From the NCBI GenBank assembly GCA_026393985.1, contig JAPKZB010000042.1, forward strand, positions 1 to 39,646: a DNA stretch of 39,646 bases. Direction: 5' to 3'. The position numbers were made by a program, and so were the translations under genes. The notes beneath the pieces are model-generated. The model worked only from the letters and a program-made list of their open reading frames with translations, searched no databases and was not told where the DNA came from. The stretch's first letter is position 1. Each line of letters opens with the position of its first letter. The DNA comes from Acidobacteriota bacterium. GTDB lineage: Bacteria; Acidobacteriota; Terriglobia; Bryobacterales; Bryobacteraceae. This document shows, in pieces, positions 33,765 to 39,646 of the stretch.

Positions 33765-34231
33765 TATGATTTCCTCAGTAAGTTGAGTTTCTTTCGAGCG
33801 CGGTAGATCCGCTGTTTGGCAGCGGCGGAAGAGCAGCCGAGGCGCGAGGCGATTTCGTCAATGGAGAGCTCATCGCGGGCGAACCAGAGCAGCGCCTGAC
33901 GGTCCGAGGGGTCCCACTTTCGCATCGCCTGCATGACGCCCGCGAGCTCTTCGGCTTGCGTGATGCGTTGCAGTGCGGGTAAATCCGAGGCCGCGACGGT
34001 GGGGAGTTCCTCCGTTCTCCTGTGGCGCCGGAGATGGTCCCGGAAGAGATTGCGGGTGATGGTTAGCAGATAGGCTTTGACAGTCCGCTGATGGATTTCT
34101 CCGCGCGCGGTCCAGGCGCGGACGAAGGTTTCCTGACAGAGATCTTCGGCGAGCGCGCGGTCTCCACAGAGGAAATGCGCGAAGGCAGTTACCTCTCCGG
34201 AGTATTTCGCGAATAGCTCGTGAAAGCTCAT
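33764..34231 (-). CDS. ECF RNA polymerase sigma factor
   Basis: 155 residues, a typical ECF size. Region 2: FHELFAKYSGEVTAFAHFLC, LAEDLCQETFVRAWTARGEI, LLTITRNLFRDHLRR. Region 4: DPSDRQALLWFARDELSIDE, ASRLGCSSAAAKQRIYRARK. It is coupled to the downstream putative anti-sigma gene. A TATCGT box (34238-34243, minus) is 6 nt upstream of the ATG. Its regulon is unknown; the upstream gap (34232-34288) shows no repeat pointing to autoregulation. Confidence 0.93.
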   Translation of the reverse strand: MSFHELFAKYSGEVTAFAHFLCGDRALAEDLCQETFVRAWTARGEIHQRTVKAYLLTITRNLFRDHLRRHRRTEELPTVAASDLPALQRITQAEELAGVMQAMRKWDPSDRQALLWFARDELSIDEIASRLGCSSAAAKQRIYRARKKLNLLRKS

Positions 34232-34288
34232 ACGGCTACGATACGCAAAGCGACCGCCGAGGTAACAGAAAATCTCTTCGGCGCGGCG

Positions 34289-34930
34289 TTAAAGGAGGGT
34301 GAGGATTTCGGAGAGGGGTTTCTTGGTGAGTTCGGGGACTTGGGCTTCGGGGGCGGGGTAGCCGACGGGGATCAGTAGGAAGGGGCGTTCGTTGGCGGGG
34401 CGGTTCAGGATTTTTGTTAGGAAGCCCATCGGGCTGGGGGTGTGGGTGAGGGTGGCCAGGCCGGCCATGTGGAGGGCCGTGAGGAGGAAGCCGGTCGCTA
34501 TGCCTACCGACTCCTGAACGTAGTAGTGTTTGATCTTTTCGCCTGCGGGGGTTAGGCCGTGGTTGCAGGCGAAGACGACGATTAAGTAGGGCGCGGTTTC
34601 GAGGAAGGGTTTGTTCGCGTCCGTTCCGAAGGGGGCCAGGGCTTCGAGCCATTCGGGCGGGAAGCGGTGTTCGTAGTTCTCCTTCTCCTCGGCTTCGGCG
34701 GCTTCGCGGATCTGCTTTTTGATGCTGGGGTCGGCGACGACGACGAAGTGCCAGGGTTGCTGGTTCGCTCCGCTGGGGGCCGTGGCGGCGGTGCGGATGG
34801 CTTGCTCGATTAGTCCGTAAGGGACGGGTTCGGGGGAGAAGTCGCGGACCGTGCGGCGGGTGGCCATGCGGTCGTGGAACTCTCCGTCCGGAGGGCGGCG
34901 CTCGAAGTTCAGGGGCTTACAGCTGGGCAA
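34289..34930 (-). CDS. Nitroreductase-family flavoprotein, iodotyrosine-deiodinase-like
   Basis: 213 residues. FMN-binding signature [38 protein letters not shown]; second half [52 protein letters not shown]. The THTP, NRPANE and PVGYP blocks are those of the IYD-like subgroup, which performs reductive dehalogenation or one- or two-electron reductions with FMN. The N-terminal PLNFERRPP is also family-like, supporting ATG 34930. That start overlaps the stop region of the propeller gene by 14 bp, so the three genes 34289-37699 form an operon. Confidence 0.9.
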   Translation of the reverse strand: MPSCKPLNFERRPPDGEFHDRMATRRTVRDFSPEPVPYGLIEQAIRTAATAPSGANQQPWHFVVVADPSIKKQIREAAEAEEKENYEHRFPPEWLEALAPFGTDANKPFLETAPYLIVVFACNHGLTPAGEKIKHYYVQESVGIATGFLLTALHMAGLATLTHTPSPMGFLTKILNRPANERPFLLIPVGYPAPEAQVPELTKKPLSEILTLL

Positions 34931-36302
34931 AGCAGTAGAGGCTCGAACGGGTGCGGAGGTAGATGCGGCCGTTGCCGAGGGCGGGCGTGGCGAAGACCTC
35001 GTCTTCGAGTTCGTTGGTGGTGAGGATCTCCCATTGGGCGTCGCCTTTGAGGACGACGACTTTGCCGGCGGCGCTGATCAGGTAGACCTTGCCGTCGCCG
35101 GCGACCGGGGAGGCCCAATACTGTTCGAGGGCTCCGGTGAGGCGGCCTTGCTTGATGACTTCGCCGGTTTTGGGGTTGAGCGTCGTGAGCACGCCGCCGT
35201 CTTTGACGATCCAGAGGGCTCCGGCGTAGTAGAGGGGGGCGGCGGCATTGGGGAGCGACTTTGTGTAGCGCCAGAGGACGTGGGAGTTTGACACGTCGCC
35301 GCGGCCACCGGGACGGGCGGCGACGAGGGCGTTGCGGGTTTGTTTCAACATGCGGTAGAAGCCCCACTCGCGGGAGTCGAGGAAGCCGTCGTGGTCGAGG
35401 TCGGCGGCGGTGAAGCCGCCGGCTTTGATGCCGTAGGCGAGGGCTTCGGGGGCGTCGAGTTTACCGTTGTTGTCTTTGTCGTGGGCGGCCTGGACTTCGT
35501 CGAACTGGGGGACTTCGGGCATAGGGCCGTCGCCGCCTGTTTCCCAGGAGCTTTGGTACAGGATGCCATCGATGAGGATGGGGGGGCTTTTCGATTGCCA
35601 GGACATGCCGCCGAACCACCAGAGTTTTTCGCCGGTGGCGAAGTTGTAGGCGACGGTGAGATAGGCGCCGGGGACGATCATTTCGACGGGGCCGGACTGG
35701 GGTTTATAGATGGCCGGGAGGCCGTAGCCGCGGGTGACTTCGGGGCGTTCGATTTTGTATTTGACTTTGCCGGTTTTGGCGTCGGCGGCGAGGAGGTAGG
35801 AGTTGGTGTCCTGGTCGCAGAGGAGGACAACGGTGCCGTCGGCGACGATGGGGGAGGAGCCGTGGCCGTTGGGGTTGTTGAAGGGCCCGAGGGGCATCTG
35901 CCAGAGGGGCTTGCCTTCGACGGTGTAGGCGAGGAGGCCGAAGTCGCCGAAGAAGGTGAAGACGCGCTGGCCGTCGGAGGCGGGCGAGGGGGAGGCGGGG
36001 CCGTTGGTCTTTTGGAAGTGCTCTTTGCGGGGGCGGGGCGCTTGCTGGCGCCAGAGCTCCTTGCCGGTTTCGGTGGACAGGGCGATGGTGAAGAGGTTTT
36101 CGCCTTCAAAGGCGGTGACGAAGAGGCGCTTGCCGACGACGATGGGGGAGGAGTGGCCGGGGGGCAGGGGCACCTGCCAGACGAGGTTCTTTTTGGCGTT
36201 GAACTCGGTGGGAAGTTGGTGGCCTTCGCTGACGCCGAGGGCGGCGGGTCCACGGAACTGGGGCCAATCGAGGAAAGCGAGGAGGAGGAGCGAGGCGATC
36301 AT
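34917..36302 (-). CDS. PQQ-type beta-propeller with inserted EF-hand pair (paralog 2)
   Basis: 461 residues. Signal peptide [15 protein letters not shown], with entry motif [12 protein letters not shown]. Blades include [63 protein letters not shown] and [16 protein letters not shown]. Between blades at about 275-312 lie two EF-hands: [12 protein letters not shown] (275-286) and [12 protein letters not shown] (301-312), both canonical 12-residue loops. The ATG overlaps the stop of its paralog by four bases. Probably exported; Ca binding inferred. Confidence 0.9.
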   Translation of the reverse strand: MIASLLLLAFLDWPQFRGPAALGVSEGHQLPTEFNAKKNLVWQVPLPPGHSSPIVVGKRLFVTAFEGENLFTIALSTETGKELWRQQAPRPRKEHFQKTNGPASPSPASDGQRVFTFFGDFGLLAYTVEGKPLWQMPLGPFNNPNGHGSSPIVADGTVVLLCDQDTNSYLLAADAKTGKVKYKIERPEVTRGYGLPAIYKPQSGPVEMIVPGAYLTVAYNFATGEKLWWFGGMSWQSKSPPILIDGILYQSSWETGGDGPMPEVPQFDEVQAAHDKDNNGKLDAPEALAYGIKAGGFTAADLDHDGFLDSREWGFYRMLKQTRNALVAARPGGRGDVSNSHVLWRYTKSLPNAAAPLYYAGALWIVKDGGVLTTLNPKTGEVIKQGRLTGALEQYWASPVAGDGKVYLISAAGKVVVLKGDAQWEILTTNELEDEVFATPALGNGRIYLRTRSSLYCFAQL

Positions 36303-37699
36303 GGGGTGACCTTGGCAAAGCAGTAGAGATTTTCGTGGGTGCGGAGGAAGATGCGTCCGTCGAGGAAGGCGGGGGTGGAGTTGACGGCTTCGTTCATGGT
36401 GTTGACCTGGAGGATCTGCCAGTCGGCGCCGGTTTGGACGACGACGACTTTGCCTTCCTGGGAGACGGCGTAGAGTGTGTCGCCGGCGACGACGGGGGAG
36501 GCGTAGTAGTCGCCGGGGGCGCCGGTGAGGCGGCCTTGTTTGAGCACTTCGCCGGTTTTGGCGTTGAGGGCGGTGAGGATGCCGCTTTCTTTGACGAGAT
36601 AGACGATGCCGTTGTGGAGGACGGGGGAGGGGGTATTGGGGAGGGATTTGTGATAGCGCCAGAGGAGGTTGGTGGCGGTCATGTCGCCGCGGCCTCCGAG
36701 CTTGATGGCGGAGACGGAGTTTACGGCCTGGCGGCGGGTTTGGTACATGCGCCAGTCGCGGTCTTCCATGGCGCCGGTGCGGTCGAGGTCCATGGCGGCC
36801 CATTCTTTGGTGAGGCGGGGATCGAGGATTTCGGCTTTGTCGAGTTTGCCGTCTTTGTTCGCGTCCCATTTGGCGAGGGCATCGGCGAAGGGTGGTACGT
36901 CTTCCTGCTGTCCGGTGTCGGAGTTGCCTGCCCAGCCGAGGACGTAGACGACGCCGTCGCCGAGGACGGGGGTGGGTTTGAGCTGCCAGGTGAGGCCGTT
37001 GACCCACCAGAGGGGTTCGCCGGTCGAGACGGAGTAGGAGACGAGTTGGTAGCTGCCGGCGACGAGGACTTCGTCTGGGCCATGGAGGACGGGGGTGGCG
37101 AAACCGCGGGCGACGTCGGGGCGTTCGCGACGCCATTTTTGCTGGCCGGAGTCTTTGTGGACGGCGAGGAAGAAGGAGCCGGATTCCGAGTCGCAGAGCA
37201 TGAGGAGGGTGTTGCCGGAGAGGACGGGGGAGGAGCCCATGCCGAAGGGGTTATTGAAGGGGCCGAGGGGGAGGCGCCAGCGTTCGCGGCCAGCGGGGTC
37301 GTAGGAGATGAGGCCGAATTCGGTGAAGAAGGCGTAGACGTTTTGGCCGTCGGTGACGGGGCTGGGGCTGGCGGGGGAGTTTTGTTTGTGGAACTCGTCG
37401 TGGCGGGCGCGGGGGAGGGCGCGGCGCCAGCGTTCAGCGCCGGATTGGCGGTCGAGGGCAATGATATAGAGCGCTTTGTCGTCGTAGCCGGTGAGGAAGA
37501 TGTGGGATTTGGAGAAGACGGGGGAGCTGTGTCCGGGGGGTAGGGGGGTCTTCCAGACGACGTTTTGGGTGGGGCTGAAGGCGAGGGGGAGGTTGGATGC
37601 GGGGGAGAGGCCGGTGGAGTTGGGGCCTCGGAATTGGGGCCAGTCGTTGGCGTTCGCTGCCGGTAAAAAGGTGAGGAGGAGAAACGCTAGAGGCCGCAT
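36299..37699 (-). CDS. PQQ-type beta-propeller with inserted EF-hand pair (paralog 1)
   Basis: 466 residues. Signal peptide MRPLAFLLLTFLPAANA, then [13 protein letters not shown]. It shares order and many motifs with the next gene: [73 protein letters not shown]-hand 1 is canonical (DANKDGKLDKAE, 279-290). EF-hand 2 (DLDRTGAMEDRD, 304-315) lacks the usual Asp at loop position 5 and the final Glu, so it may bind Ca weakly. The pair arose by tandem duplication. It is first gene of the operon; a G19 tract lies 12 bp upstream. Confidence 0.9.
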   Translation of the reverse strand: MRPLAFLLLTFLPAANANDWPQFRGPNSTGLSPASNLPLAFSPTQNVVWKTPLPPGHSSPVFSKSHIFLTGYDDKALYIIALDRQSGAERWRRALPRARHDEFHKQNSPASPSPVTDGQNVYAFFTEFGLISYDPAGRERWRLPLGPFNNPFGMGSSPVLSGNTLLMLCDSESGSFFLAVHKDSGQQKWRRERPDVARGFATPVLHGPDEVLVAGSYQLVSYSVSTGEPLWWVNGLTWQLKPTPVLGDGVVYVLGWAGNSDTGQQEDVPPFADALAKWDANKDGKLDKAEILDPRLTKEWAAMDLDRTGAMEDRDWRMYQTRRQAVNSVSAIKLGGRGDMTATNLLWRYHKSLPNTPSPVLHNGIVYLVKESGILTALNAKTGEVLKQGRLTGAPGDYYASPVVAGDTLYAVSQEGKVVVVQTGADWQILQVNTMNEAVNSTPAFLDGRIFLRTHENLYCFAKVTP

Positions 37700-37710
37700 G
37701 ATTTCGTCAT

Positions 37711-37729
37711 GGGGGGGGGGGGGGGGGGG
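37711..37729. repeat. G19 homopolymer in a divergent promoter region
   Basis: Nineteen consecutive G's between the divergent starts of the propeller gene (37699, minus) and the acyltransferase pseudogene (37776, plus). The remaining 76 bp show only a short CCGCT/AGCGG inverted repeat (37742-37755). Confidence 0.9.
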
Positions 37730-37775
37730 CGTTGGAGGAGGCCGCTCTAAAGCGGAGAGCCGATACGTCCGTTAC

Positions 37776-38774
37776 ATGGTGATGTTACCGGGTTTGAAGG
37801 GACTTCGCTTTCTGTTGGCTGCGTTGGTCGTTTTGTTCCACTACACGAAGGGACGGCCGATGGCGGGGCCGGGGCCATGGCTGCGGTTGGTGGAGTTGGG
37901 GGATGCGGCGGTAACGGGATTTTTTGTGTTGTCCGGGTTCGTGTTGGCCAAGACGTATCTTTTGCCGGACGGGAGCATGAAAGGCACTTGGCGGGGGTTT
38001 TGGTCCGCGCGATTTGCGCGGATTTACCCGATCTATGTTTTGTCTCTCATCCTGATCTTTCAGGCGTATTTGACGACGGCGCCGCGGACTCTTGATGAGG
38101 TGTTGTGAGCGACGGGGACGGCCGTGACGCTGACGCAAGCGTGGTGGCCGGAGACGGCGCTGGCGATCAACTCGGCGGCTTGGTCGTTGTCGGTGGAGGC
38201 GTTTCTCCACCTGGTTTTTCCGGCGCTGGCGCCGATGGTGCGGGGGCGGGAGAAAGTGGTGTTGGCGGTGGCGGCGATCGCTTCGTTCGGGATGACGCCG
38301 TGGGAGTCCTACAATCCGTTATGCCATTTGCCAGCGTTTGCAGCCGGGGTGGCAGGGTATCGGTAGCAGCGGGATTGGCCATGGCTGGGGATGGTTTCGG
38401 GGGCGGTGATCGTGGGGGTGTTGGGTTGGGCGGGGAGTTGGGAACGGGTGCTGCTGGTGCCGTTTGTGGGATTAGTGATGGGGTTGGGAGCGCGGGCGGG
38501 CGCGATGGGTTCCAGGCCGATGGTCCGATTGGGGGAGGCGAGCTACTCGTTATACCTCCTGCATCTGCCGTTGTGGCCGTGGGGGATGGCGTTGAATGCG
38601 GCGACCGTGCAATGGCCGATGGATTCCTGGGGGTTTGTGGTGTTGTGTTTTGGGGTAAGTTTAGGGGGAGCGTGGGCGGCTTATCACTACGTGGAGGAGC
38701 CTTACCGGAGGGCGTTACGGGGGGCGCCGCGGGGAGTCCGAAGTGGCACGACCGGGGCGGAGGGAGCGGGCTGA
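37776..38774 (+). pseudogene. Acyltransferase-3 (OafA/YrhL-type) membrane protein with two in-frame stops
   Basis: A single frame of 333 codons (ATG 37776 or 37782) reads as an acyltransferase-3 protein: LPGLKGLRFLLAALVVLFHY, VTGFFVLSGFVLAKTYL, WSARFARIYPIYVLSLIL, LTQAWWPETALAINSAAWSL, SVEAFLHLVFPAL, VRLGEASYSLYLLHLPLW and YHYVEEPYRRALRG. The frame is broken by TGA 38106-38108 and TAG 38364-38366 with no indel, so both are point nonsense mutations. The N-terminal His (FHY) and other key residues remain. Three separate pieces would otherwise be annotated; they belong to one gene. Confidence 0.85.
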
Positions 38775-38811
38775 GGGGAGGGCGGGGGGCAATCTGAGCC
38801 ATAATCAAGGC

Positions 38812-39018
38812 ATGCCAGAGGCCATCACGCGCGACCCCGAAGTGATGCATGGAATTCCCGTGTTCCGGGGAACCCGAGTTCCGGTGCAGACGCTATTTGA
38901 CTACATCGAAAATGGCGATTCGTTGGACGAGTTCCTGGAGGGATTTCCGACGGTAAGCCGTGAGCTTGCGGTGCAGGTTTTGGAGGAGTGCAAGGTGCTT
39001 CGCCTAGCTCGAGTTTGA
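38812..39018 (+). CDS. DUF433 antitoxin-like protein
   Basis: 68 residues with the full DUF433 pattern: ITRDPEVMHGIPVFRGTRVP, VQTLFDYIENGDSLDEFLEG, FPTVSRELAVQVLE. Such proteins are usually the antitoxin of a DUF433/DUF5615 pair in which the PIN-like toxin follows directly. Here no intact toxin follows. CATAAT (38800-38805) is 6 nt upstream of the ATG. Confidence 0.9.
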   Translation: MPEAITRDPEVMHGIPVFRGTRVPVQTLFDYIENGDSLDEFLEGFPTVSRELAVQVLEECKVLRLARV

Positions 39019-39142
39019 GAGGGATGTGCGACAGGGGTTCGTTGCGCATGATTGCCAGACGGCGGCTTACGCGAGGTTGGCGCCGCGGGCGCTGGGCCGA
39101 TTGCGTTCGATCGAACCGGGTGCGGTGGTCAGGCTGTATTGA
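39011..39142 (+). pseudogene. Possible decayed DUF5615-like toxin
   Basis: The frame directly behind DUF433 reads EFERDVRQGFVAHDCQTAAY and ARLAPRALGR before a stop. This faintly resembles the GHDVxTVxYxGLxGLKNGELL region of DUF5615 toxins, without the start. The rest of 39143-39258 shows nothing. Weak call from the position and one motif. Confidence 0.3.
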
Positions 39143-39258
39143 AGACTTTGGGGTCCTGTTGTCGAGTCTTCTGTCCCTGGGTCAGGTGTTTGCGTAGCGG
39201 TGTTCGCGGATTCGGCTCGACATCGCAGGCGACGGCGGCGAGTTACACTGCGAGTGTG

Positions 39259-39465
39259 ATGGAGTCAGACATCCAGATCGTATCGAACGAAGCCGGCGAG
39301 GCAACGGCGGTGATCGTTCCGATCGCTCTTTGGAGGGAGATTGCCTCAGAGCGGGAAACTGCGTATCTGCTGCAGTCTGACCGGATGCGGCAGCCTCTTC
39401 TGACGGCGCTCAAGCGGGAGAGTGGGGCGCCGATTGAGGACTCGGTGGCGAAGCTGGGGCTGTGA
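39259..39465 (+). CDS. YefM/Phd-type antitoxin
   Basis: 68 residues. Only the first half of the usual Phd/YefM DNA-binding region is present (QIVSNEAGEATAVIVPIALW), followed by the toxin-binding helix ETAYLLQSDRMRQPLLTALK, which matches the YxLLxSPxNxxRLLxA pattern of YefM antitoxins. TACACT (39244-39249) is 9 nt upstream of ATG 39259. Its stop overlaps the GTG of the toxin gene by four bases. Confidence 0.8.
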   Translation: MESDIQIVSNEAGEATAVIVPIALWREIASERETAYLLQSDRMRQPLLTALKRESGAPIEDSVAKLGL

Positions 39466-39508
39466 GGAAGATTGAGTTTGACCCCGCTGCCTGCGAGGAT
39501 AGAGCCAC
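39462..39508 (+). pseudogene. YoeB/Txe-type toxin fragment, cut by a repeat element
   Basis: GTG 39462 starts VRKIEFDPAACED, the standard opening of YoeB-type RNase toxins (MRKIxFDPxAFED). It overlaps the antitoxin stop. After about 15 codons the sequence changes into a repeat (from 39508) and no YoeB catalytic Arg/Glu/His residues follow, so the toxin is truncated. Confidence 0.7.
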
Positions 39509-39646
39509 TTCTGAGGAACCGCGCACAACGGACTCGCTTCGGCCCGGCAGTATGGGCGCGTTCCTCGCCCTTTGGTGCCGGGCCTGCGCGGCCTGTGCGC
39601 TTCTGAGGAACGCGCACAACGGACTCGCTTCGGCCCGGCAGGAGGA
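39508..39646. repeat. Direct repeat pair with hairpin potential
   Basis: Two near-identical 42-43-bp copies, 39508-39550 and 39600-39641, both starting CTTCTGAGGAAC and ending CTTCGGCCCGGCAG, differ by a single extra C in the first. Period about 92 bp. GAGGAACCGCGC in copy 1 can pair with GCGCGTTCCTC at 39557-39567. It may continue beyond the window. Confidence 0.85.

Noticed and set aside
34917-37136. A 739-codon reading of the second propeller gene
   Set aside because: The first 278 codons are Arg/Pro-rich and lie in the shifted frame of the first propeller. The signal peptide at 36302 and the ATGA overlap fix the true start.
38106-38108. Selenocysteine at the acyltransferase TGA
   Set aside because: No hairpin-like SECIS element was seen directly downstream, the family has no Sec at this site, and a second stop follows.

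Overview
The window looks like chromosomal DNA of a high-GC acidobacterium, probably of the Solibacter/Bryobacter group. This is inferred from gene content, not from a marker gene. The signs are an Oar-like TonB-dependent receptor with a carboxypeptidase-regulatory N-terminus, several PQQ-type beta-propellers, a CehA/McbA-type PHP hydrolase, VCBS/FG-GAP proteins, a protein of the STGPRT...NALRHGLTA family, and split transketolase subunits. No rRNA, tRNA or CRISPR array is visible.

Layout. 1-1342: broken IS1182-type transposase. 1508-1756: remnant of a PaiB-like gene whose intact relative lies at 7147-7854. 1844-6717: a TetR regulator, its frame broken in a C11 tract, followed by a DevC/DevA/DevB/TolC-type efflux operon with a near-consensus promoter flanked by two TetR-like operators. 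6934-11227: a Cys-rich miniprotein, a Tat-signal PaiB-like protein with a YdcF-like protein, a zinc-ribbon protein, a VCBS-propeller protein and a hypothetical. 11229-14063 (minus): Fur, an FHA-GAF-PP2C phosphatase and an ankyrin protein. 14103-16714: biotin carboxylase, biotin carrier and a DnaC-like ATPase. 16707-22211: DinB, a membrane acyltransferase-like protein, split transketolase, a soluble histidine kinase with a NarL-type regulator, and an amidohydrolase. 22047-24872: a family protein of unknown function, a PleD-like diguanylate cyclase and ClpP. 24926-33364: a DgoD-like dehydratase, a glycine-rich RRM protein, the TonB-dependent receptor, a PQQ propeller and a PHP hydrolase. 33375-37699 (minus): two PQQ propellers carrying EF-hands, an IYD-like nitroreductase, and an ECF sigma factor with a putative anti-sigma protein. 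37711-39646: a G19 tract, an acyltransferase pseudogene with two stops, and remains of two toxin-antitoxin modules, one cut by a hairpin-forming direct repeat.

Three window-wide patterns stand out. First, the plus strand is strongly C-rich from about 1.4 to 16 kb and strongly G-rich from about 20 to 38 kb whichever strand is coding, so cumulative GC skew has a minimum near 16-18 kb, as at a replication origin or an inversion boundary. Second, many genes have a TANNNT-like box about 6-11 nt before the start codon and no Shine-Dalgarno, which suggests leaderless or very short-leader transcripts. Third, decay is common: in-frame stops, homopolymer frameshifts and truncations affect the transposase, PaiB remnant, TetR gene, acyltransferase and both toxins. 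Some of these could be sequencing or assembly errors and need read-level checking.
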